This document shows, one piece after another, positions 8,911 to 17,579 of a stretch of 64,000 nucleotides of DNA. Made by a program: the position numbers and the translations under genes. The stretch is from assembly GCF_900604335.1 (NCBI RefSeq), contig NZ_UWOD01000002.1, positions 372,001-436,000 of the forward strand. Direction: 5' to 3'. Each line of letters begins with the position of its first letter. The stretch's first letter is position 1. Under the pieces are notes generated by a model. It was given only the letters and a program-made list of their open reading frames with translations, searched no databases and was not told where the DNA came from. The DNA comes from Intestinibacillus sp. Marseille-P6563. GTDB lineage: Bacteria > Bacillota > Clostridia > Oscillospirales > Butyricicoccaceae.

Positions 8911-10014
8911 TTAGTCCATACGGAGAACGGCCTTGATGCACTTGCCCTCGCCCGATTCGGCAAAGGCTTCGTTGATCTGTTCAAACGGATAGAACTTGAT
9001 CAGCTTATCAAACGGGAACATGCCCTTCTTATAGTAATCCAGCAGCTTGGGGATGAACACCTTGGGGATGGAGTCGCCTTCCAAAACGCCGATCAGGCTC
9101 TTGGCGTCGCCCATCAGTTCGGCCTGGATGTTGAAGGTGACGTCGCCGGTCGCGCCCAGTACCACGCAGGTGCCCATGAAGCGGCAGGCTGCCAGGGCTT
9201 TCTTGACGAAATCGGGCACGCCCGAGGTATCGATGGCATAGTTGACGCCGCCGTTTGTGATCTCGTTGCGGATCTTGCCGACGATGTCATCCACTTCCTT
9301 GCGGTTGATGGTGTGCGTCGCGCCCAGCTCCTTGGCCAGTTCCAAGCTCTTGGGGTTGCCGCCCACGGCAATGATCTTTTCACAGCCCGTGATCTTGGCC
9401 GCCATAATGGCGCTCATGCCGACCGTGCCGCAGCCAAAGACCGCGATGGACGAGCCAAATTCCGGGCGCAGACGGTTGAGGACCGCACCGGCGCCGGTCT
9501 GGATGCCGCAGCCCAGCGGCCCGATGAGCGCCAGGTCGATGTCGTCATCGGTCACCTTGACCGCATTGGATACATTGACGATCGCATGGGTGGCAAACGA
9601 AGACTGTGCAAAGAACGTCGAAATCGGCTGACCGTCCAAGGTGGACAGACGGGTGGTGCCGTCCGGCTGCACGCCGCCAAAGTTGATGGCATTCAATTGT
9701 TCACAGGCATGCGGATGGCCGGTCATGCAGTTGTAGCATTTGCCGCACGAGCCAAAGGTCAGACCAACGCGGTCGCCGACCTGAAACTCGGTCACATCCG
9801 GGCCAACTTCCACAACTACGCCGCTTCCTTCATGGCCGAGTACGGCCGGCAGCGGCACGGGAATAAACTGATTCTGCACGGCCGCGTCAGTGTGGCAGAC
9901 GCCGCAGGCCGTGATTTTGACGAGCAGTTCATGCGCCTTGGGCGCCGCCAGCTCGACTTCTTCTATTTGATAAGGTGCTCCGGCGCGATGCGTCACAGCA
10001 GCTTTGATTTTCAT
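8911..10014 (-). CDS. Zinc-dependent alcohol dehydrogenase, aryl/primary alcohol type
   Basis: A 367-residue medium-chain dehydrogenase. The catalytic zinc ligands are in CGVCHTD and GHEGSG, the structural zinc cysteines in CGKCYNCMTGHPHAC, and the cofactor-binding Rossmann motif is FGCGTVGMSA. The arrangement resembles aryl-alcohol and class III-like dehydrogenases. It would oxidise an alcohol or reduce an aldehyde with NAD(P)H in the cytoplasm. It lies 25 bases upstream of the flavin oxidoreductase and follows another zinc dehydrogenase, so it is one step of a shared pathway. The substrate cannot be named from sequence. Confidence 0.85.
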   Translation of the reverse strand: MKIKAAVTHRAGAPYQIEEVELAAPKAHELLVKITACGVCHTDAAVQNQFIPVPLPAVLGHEGSGVVVEVGPDVTEFQVGDRVGLTFGSCGKCYNCMTGHPHACEQLNAINFGGVQPDGTTRLSTLDGQPISTFFAQSSFATHAIVNVSNAVKVTDDDIDLALIGPLGCGIQTGAGAVLNRLRPEFGSSIAVFGCGTVGMSAIMAAKITGCEKIIAVGGNPKSLELAKELGATHTINRKEVDDIVGKIRNEITNGGVNYAIDTSGVPDFVKKALAACRFMGTCVVLGATGDVTFNIQAELMGDAKSLIGVLEGDSIPKVFIPKLLDYYKKGMFPFDKLIKFYPFEQINEAFAESGEGKCIKAVLRMD

Positions 10015-10105
10015 GGTGGCTTCCTCCTAAAATCGATCATTTGGTTGGAATCGGGCTGCCCGCCCAGCCGGGCAGCCCAACCCATGGAAGATTGAGAGAG
10101 ATGGT

Positions 10106-11125
10106 TTACGGTTTGCTGCAATCGAGCAGGATCTTGGGATATTTGGAGGTCTTGAAGACATCAAAACTCTCTACCGCTTCGCTCAGCGGCATGATCTTGC
10201 CGATGATCTTATCGGTCTGCATGCGCTTGATCATCTTGATCGCGCGCGGCATAATGGAAGTTGTGGTAAAGACGGTCTGAATACGCCCTTCCTTCATATA
10301 TAGTTCGTGCAGGTTGAGCGGCATTTCGAACTTGGGCGGGAAAACGGCGAAATATACCGCAGTGCCGCAGCGTGCCAGAATATTGATCGGCGTCTGTGCC
10401 GCCTTGGGCGAACCGGACATCTCAAAGACATAGTCAAAGCCAACACCGTCGGTAATGTCCATGGCGCGGGCCACCACGTCGTCGTTAAACGGGTCGATGA
10501 CATATTCGGCGCCCATATCCAGCGCCATCTGCCGCTTTTCGGCCACCGGCTCGATGACCGTGATGCGGGCCGCGCCCGACAGCAGGATCTGATTGAGCAT
10601 GATCGAACCAATGCCGCCAACACCGGCAACCGCAACCGTGGCGCCGTGCCGGATGGGAGCCAGATCCATGGCCCGCAGGCAGCAGTTGGTCGGCTCGACG
10701 ATGGCGTATTCCTTCAGGTCAGCATCGTCCGGCAGTTTATAGACCGTTTTCACGTCCGTGACAACATATTCGGCAAACGCGCCCGTAGGCTTGGAATTGA
10801 TGCAGTATTGGGTCATGCCCTTCTTGCACCATTCGCACTCGCCGCAATGCGAAACCGGGAACATGGTGACCTTGTCGCCGACTTTATAACCCGCCGCAGC
10901 GGCCTGTTCGCCGATCTCAACGATCGTGCCCGAAGCTTCATGGCCGAGCGGTGCCGGCGGCTTGGCGCTCATCACGCCCATGGTGACCTGATGGACATCG
11001 GTCGCGCAAAGTGCCGCATAAGCGATTTTTACTTTGACTTCATTGGGGCCGACTTCCGGAATCGGAACCTCTTTGAGTTCGATTTTGTCGGTGTCCGTCC
11101 ACCATAGTTGCTTCATAGTAGCCAT
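10106..11125 (-). CDS. Zinc-dependent dehydrogenase, sorbitol/threonine dehydrogenase-like
   Basis: A 339-residue medium-chain dehydrogenase with catalytic zinc motifs CATDVH and GHEASG, four structural zinc cysteines (CGECEWCKKGMTQYC) and the Rossmann motif VAGVGGIGS. The family oxidises secondary alcohols of polyols, sugars or L-threonine at the NAD(P)-linked site. It differs clearly in sequence from the dehydrogenases on either side and is therefore not a simple duplicate. It belongs to the operon running from 14388 down to 6894. A sugar or polyol substrate is likely because a GPH sugar symporter is the next gene upstream. Confidence 0.83.
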   Translation of the reverse strand: MATMKQLWWTDTDKIELKEVPIPEVGPNEVKVKIAYAALCATDVHQVTMGVMSAKPPAPLGHEASGTIVEIGEQAAAAGYKVGDKVTMFPVSHCGECEWCKKGMTQYCINSKPTGAFAEYVVTDVKTVYKLPDDADLKEYAIVEPTNCCLRAMDLAPIRHGATVAVAGVGGIGSIMLNQILLSGAARITVIEPVAEKRQMALDMGAEYVIDPFNDDVVARAMDITDGVGFDYVFEMSGSPKAAQTPINILARCGTAVYFAVFPPKFEMPLNLHELYMKEGRIQTVFTTTSIMPRAIKMIKRMQTDKIIGKIMPLSEAVESFDVFKTSKYPKILLDCSKP

Positions 11126-11163
11126 TTTTGTCCATCTCCTTGTTGTAAAATCTGTGAAATTCC

Positions 11164-12534
11164 TTAGTTCGCGCGTCCGGCGGCTCGCAGTTCGGAAACG
11201 ATGTTTTCATAGGTCTGTTTATCGAGCTTATACGCAAACATGGCAATGGCACAAACGATCGCGCACAGGCCGACAAACATGTGAGAACCAAAGTTCATGG
11301 TGAACAGAACCAGTCCGCTCTGCTCGGCGTTCGGTACAAAACCGACCATATCCAGCACCACGGCCGCGCCCGAAATGGCCAGCGCCTGACCAATTTTCAG
11401 CATAAAGTTGATGACCGTGGACACAAAGCCAGCACAATAGACGCCATATTTATGGTACGTATATTCGGCGGTATCGGGCATCATACCGAATACATTGCTC
11501 AGCATCATGCCGGAGCCGATGCCGACGCCCGCTTGCAGGACGTAGTAAATCGCCTGCGCAGTCGCCGATTCGATGGGAAGGAAGAAGGAAACAATCGAGC
11601 ATACGGCAACGATCGAGAAAGCAACGCCGCCGATGGTACCCTTGTTTTTGACCTTGGAAACCAAATAGCTGACCGAAAATGCACCGATCATGCCGCAGAT
11701 CGACCAGACGGTCTGGGTGTTGGAGTACAGCAGATCATTGCCTGCATTGTACGTACAGAAGTACAGACGGAAGGTCATACCGCCCTGAATGATGCCCCAT
11801 CCGAGATACGCAATCGCGATCTGGATGACCGGCCAGTTGCCCTTGAGGACTTTAAACTGCTGGATAAAGCTGACCTTTTCCGATTTCTCCATGTCCACCT
11901 TGACGATTTCCTTGGAGGACAAGATGGTGATGATGAAGAAGGGCGCTGCGAGGAGCGAGAATACAATGGCTGCGCGCTGGTAACCGGACGGGCCGCCGCC
12001 AGTCGCGTTGACGATACGCAAGGTCGCGAAGGACAGCACGGTCATGGCCAGGAATGCGCCGGTCATACGGTAGCTGGACAGTGCGCTGCGGGTCTCGGTG
12101 TCGCGAGTCATCAGGGCCGGCATCGCCGAGTAGGTTACGTTTACCATGGTGTACAGCAGCACGAGGATAAAGTACATGCCCAGGCCCCACCAGGTGCGCA
12201 TGGTTTCCGACCATTCCAGATTGGTGGTAAAAGTCAGGACGTTGAAGATCAGCATCGGGATAAACGAGAACATAATCCAGGGACGATAGCGACCCCAACG
12301 GGTGTTGGTCCGGTCGGCCAGCGCGCCAACGACCGGGTCGTTGACCGCGTCCCAGAACTTGGACAAAAAGATGATGACACCGACAACGGTTGCATTGATC
12401 AGCGCAATGTCGGTCAAATAGAAGACCAGATACGAGCTTACCATCGACCAGCTCATATTACAGGCAAAGTCACCGCAGGCATATCCCATTTTCTTGGGGA
12501 CACTCAGTTTGGTATATTCATCAACCGGTTTCAT
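11164..12534 (-). CDS. GPH-family sugar:cation symporter (MelB-like)
   Basis: A 456-residue membrane protein with about 12 transmembrane segments of the glycoside-pentoside-hexuronide family. The DAVNDPVVGALADRT region between helices 2 and 3 and RWGRYRPW are family landmarks. It would bring a glycoside, pentose or hexuronide into the cell with Na+ or H+. I start it at the ATG at 12534, which follows a strong AGGAGGAGG; an ATG eight codons earlier overlaps that site. It is part of the dehydrogenase/transketolase operon and probably supplies its substrate. Confidence 0.88.
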   Translation of the reverse strand: MKPVDEYTKLSVPKKMGYACGDFACNMSWSMVSSYLVFYLTDIALINATVVGVIIFLSKFWDAVNDPVVGALADRTNTRWGRYRPWIMFSFIPMLIFNVLTFTTNLEWSETMRTWWGLGMYFILVLLYTMVNVTYSAMPALMTRDTETRSALSSYRMTGAFLAMTVLSFATLRIVNATGGGPSGYQRAAIVFSLLAAPFFIITILSSKEIVKVDMEKSEKVSFIQQFKVLKGNWPVIQIAIAYLGWGIIQGGMTFRLYFCTYNAGNDLLYSNTQTVWSICGMIGAFSVSYLVSKVKNKGTIGGVAFSIVAVCSIVSFFLPIESATAQAIYYVLQAGVGIGSGMMLSNVFGMMPDTAEYTYHKYGVYCAGFVSTVINFMLKIGQALAISGAAVVLDMVGFVPNAEQSGLVLFTMNFGSHMFVGLCAIVCAIAMFAYKLDKQTYENIVSELRAAGRAN

Positions 12535-12577
12535 GGGCCTCCTCCTTCTCTTTTCCATATGAAATTTTAAAATTCCC

Positions 12578-13534
12578 TTACTTATTCATCAGCGAACGGA
12601 TATATGCGATCACATCGGCCGAATGATAGCCGTATTTCTTTTGCAGCTCTTCGCCGCTGCCAAAGCCTGCATAGACCTGCGGGATGCCAAAGCGCTTGAA
12701 GCTCTTGGGCGTGATGCCTTCATCGACGAAGAAGTCCGCCAGCGAGCTGGCCAGACCGCCGCTCATCAGATGGTCTTCCCATACCACGATGTTGCCAGTT
12801 TCGGCGGCTGCCTTGCGGACCGCTTCCTGGTCAAACGGCTTGATCGTGTACATATCGATGACGCGCACCTGGATGCCGTCCTTGGCCAGCTCTTCGGCGG
12901 CGTCCAGCGCCATGCCGACCATTTCGCCATGGGCGATGATGGTCGCGTCCGTGCCTTCGCGGGCGGTCACGCTGCCGCCGATGGAAAATTCGATGGTGCC
13001 GGGCTCATACAGCGGACGGTCCTTCTTGCCCTGTGCCAGACGAATGTACATCGGCCCCGGATAATCCATGGACAGCTTGAGGATATCGCGGATCATGTTC
13101 GGGTCGCCGATCGACAGAACGGTCATATTGACAAACGACTTAACGATTGCGATGTCTTCCATGGCATTGTGGGTCGAGCCGCCGCCCGACGTCAGGCCGC
13201 CGCCCGTACCGATGATGCGCACCGGAAGGTTCTGATAACAAACCGCCGTGCGGACCTGCTCGCAGGAACGCATGGACAGGAACGGCAGCATGCCCATGAT
13301 GACCGGGATATTGCCTTCGAGCGCCAGACCGGCGGCCACGCCGACACAGTTCTGCTCGGCGATGCCGACATCGATGTAGCGGTCCGGATAGTGCTGCCGG
13401 AAGTTTTTCAGGTTCATGCCGACGTCCGGGGTGCAGACAAACAGTTTCTCGTTGGTTTTTCCGATCTCGTCGAGCGTGTCGCCGATGACGCTGCGCGCCG
13501 AGATCCATTCTCCAAAGTTAAACGATCCTGCCAT
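12578..13534 (-). CDS. Transketolase, C-terminal subunit
   Basis: A 318-residue protein carrying the pyrimidine-binding and C-terminal domains of transketolase. The conserved GIAEQN motif near residue 77 holds the glutamate that activates thiamine diphosphate. It pairs with the N-terminal subunit encoded directly upstream, so the two polypeptides form one split enzyme that moves two-carbon ketol units between sugars. Split transketolases are common in Clostridia, often in dedicated sugar pathways apart from the housekeeping pentose pathway. The spacing of two bases between the subunits fits tight co-translation. Confidence 0.9.
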   Translation of the reverse strand: MAGSFNFGEWISARSVIGDTLDEIGKTNEKLFVCTPDVGMNLKNFRQHYPDRYIDVGIAEQNCVGVAAGLALEGNIPVIMGMLPFLSMRSCEQVRTAVCYQNLPVRIIGTGGGLTSGGGSTHNAMEDIAIVKSFVNMTVLSIGDPNMIRDILKLSMDYPGPMYIRLAQGKKDRPLYEPGTIEFSIGGSVTAREGTDATIIAHGEMVGMALDAAEELAKDGIQVRVIDMYTIKPFDQEAVRKAAAETGNIVVWEDHLMSGGLASSLADFFVDEGITPKSFKRFGIPQVYAGFGSGEELQKKYGYHSADVIAYIRSLMNK

Positions 13535-13536
13535 GG

Positions 13537-14388
13537 TTATGCCTCCTTACCGTAGTTCTTCTTCAAATCGGCCAGTGCCTGTGCCCAGTCTTCCTTGTTC
13601 AGGCTGCCTGCATGCCAGCCGATGTTGCGTTCCATAAAGTCAACGCCCTTGCCCTTGGTCGTGTGCGCGACGATGGCGGTCGGACGGAGGGTGGAGGTGG
13701 GCGGCAGGCTGTCCAGCGCATCGACGATGGCGTTCATATCGTGGCCGTCGATCTCGATGACGTTCCAGCCAAAGGCCTTCCACTTATCGGCATATGGCTC
13801 CATGACCGTAATCTCTTCGGTGTACGAGCACATCATCTGCTGGTTGCGGTCGATGACAGCCACCAGATTGCCCAGTTCATACGAGCGAGCCGACATCGCG
13901 GCTTCCCAGACCGAGCCTTCGCAGGTCTCACCGTCGCCCAGCATGCAGACGACGCGATGGCTTTCGCCCTTGACCTTGGCCGAAATGGCCATGCCAACTG
14001 CCATCGCCAGGCCCTGGCCCAGCGAACCGGACGAGCATTCCACGCCAGGCAGCTGCACCTTGCACGGATGCATGCCGTATGCGCTGTCCAACTTGCCGTA
14101 GGTTTCGACAATGTGGTCATAATCAAAGAATCCGCGCAGCGCCATAGCGATGTACATGCAAACCGCGCCATGTCCCTTGCTCAAAATAAAGCGGTCGCGC
14201 GCCGGATTTTGAATGTTGTTCGGGTCGACGTTAAGCCCATGATGGAACAACCCAATCAGCAAATCGGTCATGGACAGGTCGCCGCCGATATGCACCGACC
14301 CTTCGTACACGCCGCACAGGTTGATGAGCTTTGTCCGCATCTCATACGCCAGATTTTCCAAGCGTAAAACTTCCTGCTTGTCTGCCAT
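13537..14388 (-). CDS. Transketolase, N-terminal subunit
   Basis: A 283-residue subunit with the thiamine diphosphate/Mg domain of transketolase. The GDGETCEGSVWEA motif and the following VIDRNQQ supply the metal-binding Asp and Asn, and the SKGHGA motif holds the substrate-side histidine. The ATG follows AAGGAGG. This is the first gene of the operon that reads through the symporter and two dehydrogenases to the flavin enzyme. A candidate promoter and a small palindrome lie in its leader. Confidence 0.9.
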   Translation of the reverse strand: MADKQEVLRLENLAYEMRTKLINLCGVYEGSVHIGGDLSMTDLLIGLFHHGLNVDPNNIQNPARDRFILSKGHGAVCMYIAMALRGFFDYDHIVETYGKLDSAYGMHPCKVQLPGVECSSGSLGQGLAMAVGMAISAKVKGESHRVVCMLGDGETCEGSVWEAAMSARSYELGNLVAVIDRNQQMMCSYTEEITVMEPYADKWKAFGWNVIEIDGHDMNAIVDALDSLPPTSTLRPTAIVAHTTKGKGVDFMERNIGWHAGSLNKEDWAQALADLKKNYGKEA

Positions 14389-14423
14389 TTCACATGCCTC
14401 CTTGGAATTTTACATCACAAATC

Positions 14424-14437
14424 CTGTTTCCAAACAG
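14424..14437. promoter_or_regulatory. Short palindrome in the transketolase operon leader
   Basis: CTGTTTCCAAACAG has perfect 6-bp arms around two bases. It lies between the candidate promoter (14485-14512) and the ribosome binding site of the transketolase gene, where a repressor could act. No regulator is assigned. Confidence 0.3.
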
Positions 14438-14484
14438 TTTTGTGCAATACACCTTATTTAGCCAGCATTTTCTCGCTGTTTTTC

Positions 14485-14512
14485 ATTATAGTACCGAAAA
14501 TAGAGGTGTTTA
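14485..14512 (-). promoter_or_regulatory. Candidate promoter of the transketolase operon
   Basis: A perfect TATAAT (14485-14490, minus strand) has TAAACA (14507-14512) 16 bases upstream. The -35 match is moderate. Nothing else is recognisable in the 247-base gap before the upstream dehydrogenase gene. Confidence 0.5.
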
Positions 14513-14635
14513 TCTACCCGAATTCCAGACCTGCTTTGTCTATTTGTGTCCGTTTCCAAGCCATCCTCGAGCCGGTCTTGTGCAGTATGTACAATCTGTG
14601 CCGCTGTCTTTTTTCCAAAGCGCACAAGCGGCCAT

Positions 14636-15712
14636 TTATTCCAGATCAGGATTGCACTTGATGAGAATTTTCGGATATTTGCCGGTCAACTGGGCGTCAA
14701 AGGCCGCAACACCGTCTTCCAAATCGAAGACCGTCTGGGTCAGAACATCCAGATTCAGCCGGGTCAGCATCTGCAAAGCGCGCGGATACGCATACGGCGC
14801 AACAAAAACGCCGGTTATGGTGATTTCGTTGAAATAGCAGTACTGGGAGATGTTAAACGGCATCTCATAATCGTTGGGATACTGCGCCCCGTAAATCAGC
14901 ATGCCGCCCTTGGCGGTGATGGGCAGCAGCGTGGGCGCCGCATGCGCCGAACCCGAGCAGTCCAGAACCACGTCATAGCCCCGTCCGTCGGTCAGCGCCA
15001 TGGCACGCTGCACAACATCTTCACTGGTCGGGTCGATCGTATATTGCGCGCCCAGCTGCATGGCCAGCTCGCGACGGTCGGCAATCGGCTCGATCATGGT
15101 CAGCGAGGTCGCGCCATACAGGCTCAGGGTCTGCAAGGCCAGCAGACCGATTGGACCGCCGCCGCAGACGCAAACACGCATACCGGCCTTCATCTGGGCC
15201 TTGTCCATCATGCGGATAATGATCGACATGGGCTCGAGCAGGCAGCCTTCCTTGAGGCTGATTTCGTCCGGCAGTTTGTATACCTGGTCTTCATGCCAGA
15301 TCAGTTCGGAAGCAAAGCCCGGACGGTTGTATGCCTGCCCGTTCTCGCAAAACTGCTGCTGGCCATTCTGGCAGTAGTAGCAGCCGCCGCAGAAACGCAG
15401 GAAGTTGCCGGCTACCCGGTCGCCAACCTTCAAACCCTTGTGATGGGCTTCGGGTCCCAGTTCCACCACGACGCCGGAAATCTCATGGCCCAGCGGGATG
15501 GGTTCGGTCGAGCCGGGCTCCTGCCCAAAACACCCACCAACGCAATGGGGGTCGGAGCCGCAAATGGCACAGTATGCGACCTTGATGCGCACGTCCTGCG
15601 GTCCCAGTTCCGGGAACGGCAGATCGACCAACGCAACTTTGCCCCGGGTCTCAGGATTGGGGTCCTTCATGTCTCCGACGTATACGCCACACAGGGTTTT
15701 CATGGTTTTCAT
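14636..15712 (-). CDS. Zinc-dependent dehydrogenase, sorbitol dehydrogenase-like
   Basis: A 358-residue medium-chain zinc dehydrogenase with catalytic ligands in CAICGSDPHC and GHEISG, a structural zinc cluster (CGGCYYCQNGQQQFC) and Rossmann motif CGGGPIGLLA. It is the third zinc dehydrogenase of the region and lies upstream of a separate promoter, so it may form its own transcript. It should oxidise a polyol or sugar at a secondary carbon with NAD(P). Its relation to the following operon is inferred from proximity and orientation. Confidence 0.83.
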   Translation of the reverse strand: MKTMKTLCGVYVGDMKDPNPETRGKVALVDLPFPELGPQDVRIKVAYCAICGSDPHCVGGCFGQEPGSTEPIPLGHEISGVVVELGPEAHHKGLKVGDRVAGNFLRFCGGCYYCQNGQQQFCENGQAYNRPGFASELIWHEDQVYKLPDEISLKEGCLLEPMSIIIRMMDKAQMKAGMRVCVCGGGPIGLLALQTLSLYGATSLTMIEPIADRRELAMQLGAQYTIDPTSEDVVQRAMALTDGRGYDVVLDCSGSAHAAPTLLPITAKGGMLIYGAQYPNDYEMPFNISQYCYFNEITITGVFVAPYAYPRALQMLTRLNLDVLTQTVFDLEDGVAAFDAQLTGKYPKILIKCNPDLE

Positions 15713-15875
15713 GCAATGCTTCCTCCTTCAATTTCGTGATTTTATACAAATTAGCGAAGGTTTATCTTTCCTTTTCATCTATTTTAACGACCACAAATTT
15801 TCGCAGCAACCTCTATTCGGACATGCTTTTCCGAAATCTCGTCCGTTTTACAACGGTGTTTTGGGCAATCTCAAC

Positions 15876-15904
15876 TTGACATTTCGCTGAGAGGGTGTTA
15901 TATG
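15876..15904 (+). promoter_or_regulatory. Candidate promoter for the small membrane protein
   Basis: TTGACA (15876-15881) is followed after 17 bases by TATATG (15899-15904), 34 bases before the ATG at 15938. It diverges from the dehydrogenase gene. Confidence 0.5.
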
Positions 15905-15937
15905 TAGCCAAAATTCACGAATGGGGTGATTGGCTTT

Positions 15938-16387
15938 ATGAGCAAACAGAAGCAGGCGCAGCTGGATCAGTTCCAGCAGGAGTTGAAACCCGGTGAAGTC
16001 CTGGAAGCCATTGGAGAATTTCGCATTCTGCCGGTGCTGTTTCCCTTTTTTCTGATTGCCGCGATTTCGTTTGTTGTCGGGCGGGTCTTTTCGTCTTCGC
16101 TGATGCTTCTGTTGGCGACCAATCTGATTTGTGTCTGGATGATGGCCGATGCGGCACGCGCCCTTGTCACCATCCAAAACTCTTGTGTTCTGGTGACCAA
16201 CCGCCGTGCTTTTGGTTTGGCGGCCGGCAAGCGATTCAATCTGACCCATCATCAGATCCAGCAAATCCATGCCCGGCGTGGCCTGTTTTTGGATTCCGGG
16301 GAAGCGCGCAGCAGTGTTTTTCTCAAGCACCTTTGCAACCAAAAGACTGTGCAGGCAGCCATTGAGCAGCACCGAAAAAAGAAATAA
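15938..16387 (+). CDS. Small membrane protein with PH-like domain
   Basis: A 149-residue protein of unknown function. Two hydrophobic segments (about residues 31-51 and 54-72) are followed by a cytoplasmic-looking tail with VLVTNRRAFGL, which resembles the bacterial PH-like (YdbS/DUF304-type) proteins. The ATG at 15938 follows GGGGTGAT at seven bases; an in-frame GTG four codons earlier overlaps that site. It lies between a catabolic operon and an AraC regulator without obvious functional link. The PH-like assignment is tentative. Confidence 0.6.
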   Translation: MSKQKQAQLDQFQQELKPGEVLEAIGEFRILPVLFPFFLIAAISFVVGRVFSSSLMLLLATNLICVWMMADAARALVTIQNSCVLVTNRRAFGLAAGKRFNLTHHQIQQIHARRGLFLDSGEARSSVFLKHLCNQKTVQAAIEQHRKKK

Positions 16388-16498
16388 CGTATCCCCACCA
16401 TACTTGTTGCAGCGGCGCTTTCCTTTCTGCGCCGCCTTCAGCCGTTTGTCCACTTAAGTTGCGATTCCTTTGCGTGTTTCAGAGAGAGGTGCGTTTTT

Positions 16499-17398
16499 TT
16501 GCTTCGCGAATACAGCAACGACAATACGCTTTATCAAATCAATATCGATACGGTTTTCTTCCCCTGCTTTGATTTTGTCATCCATTACGCCGAGCAGCTT
16601 CCCGCATCGATTGTAACATTTGAACACACCCATAATCTTTATGAAATCTTTTATGGGCTCCGCGGCACGGTGGTATGCCATTGCCAAGATCAGGCCGTCA
16701 CGCTGGGGCCGGATGATGTGATCCTGATCGGCAAAGGAAATTCGCATTCGATTGAATTTGATCCGCAGAAATCGGCGACATATCTGGCCTTTATCTTTGA
16801 TATTGTTCCCAAAACCGACCCGGCTTCGGCGACCTCCGAAATGGAGTTCGACAAGATTATCGAAGCGTTATCCTATGTTGACAAACAACGATATGTCTAT
16901 GGACATTGCAATCACTCGCAAGCTTATTTGTTGGACGATATCGAACAGGAACTGCGGCAGCATCAAATCGGCTGGAGCGGTATGGTTGGTATGCTGTTTT
17001 ACCGCTTTTTTATAAACGTCTTGCGGGAATTTGCGCCTAACAAGTCCGGAGGAGATGTTCCAGCGGGCTATAAAAACATTGCCCTGCTGGCATCCAAGTA
17101 CATTCATGCCAACTATGCCGAAAAACTGACGATTGATATGGTCGCTGATGCGATGCACGTTACACCACGGCATGTCAACCGGCTGTTTAATGAATTATTT
17201 GGTACATCTTTTGCTTATACGGTCAATGGTATCCGTACCGAATATGCGCGGCCCTATCTGCTCACCACCGATGAATCCATTGAACGGATTGCCGCACGTG
17301 TGGGGCTTCCCTCTGGGAAAGTCCTGACCAAATTGTTTAAAGAGCGGCATGGCATGACCCCGTCCGAATACCGTGCTGCCAACAAAAAGACGCATTAG
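16499..17398 (+). CDS. AraC-family transcriptional regulator
   Basis: A 299-residue regulator. An N-terminal cupin-type sensing domain (about 20-110, with HTHNLYEIFYGLRG) is followed by two helix-turn-helix motifs in the C-terminal 100 residues, ending in the family signature KERHGMTPSEYR. The start is a TTG at 16499 preceded by AGAGAGGTG; no other in-frame start exists before residue 100. It probably senses a small sugar and activates a catabolic operon, and the nearest candidate is the transketolase/dehydrogenase cluster to the left. That target is inferred from position only. Confidence 0.82.
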   Translation: MLREYSNDNTLYQINIDTVFFPCFDFVIHYAEQLPASIVTFEHTHNLYEIFYGLRGTVVCHCQDQAVTLGPDDVILIGKGNSHSIEFDPQKSATYLAFIFDIVPKTDPASATSEMEFDKIIEALSYVDKQRYVYGHCNHSQAYLLDDIEQELRQHQIGWSGMVGMLFYRFFINVLREFAPNKSGGDVPAGYKNIALLASKYIHANYAEKLTIDMVADAMHVTPRHVNRLFNELFGTSFAYTVNGIRTEYARPYLLTTDESIERIAARVGLPSGKVLTKLFKERHGMTPSEYRAANKKTH

Positions 17399-17432
17399 CG
17401 TTTCCACAAGTGCATCCATCATTTTCAAACAA

Positions 17433-17468
17433 ACCTCCTGCCGCGAGTATTCCCGGCAGGAGGTCTTT
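17433..17468 (+). terminator. Terminator after the AraC gene
   Basis: An 11-bp stem (17433-17443 with 17454-17464) is followed by TCTTTT. The T tract is imperfect but the stem is strong and the position after a stop codon fits. Confidence 0.65.
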
Positions 17469-17579
17469 TGCGTAAAAAGATCAAGTTCCTTCTATACATC
17501 CAATCGAAAAACAATTATAATAAACATAACAACTAGCCTTGCCCTTTGTCGGCAAGGGACTCCTGGAGGTAGCCAAAAA

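Noticed and set aside
11281-12570. Plus-strand open frame of 429 codons opposite the symporter
   Set aside because: Antisense shadow of a GPH transporter with low-quality composition.
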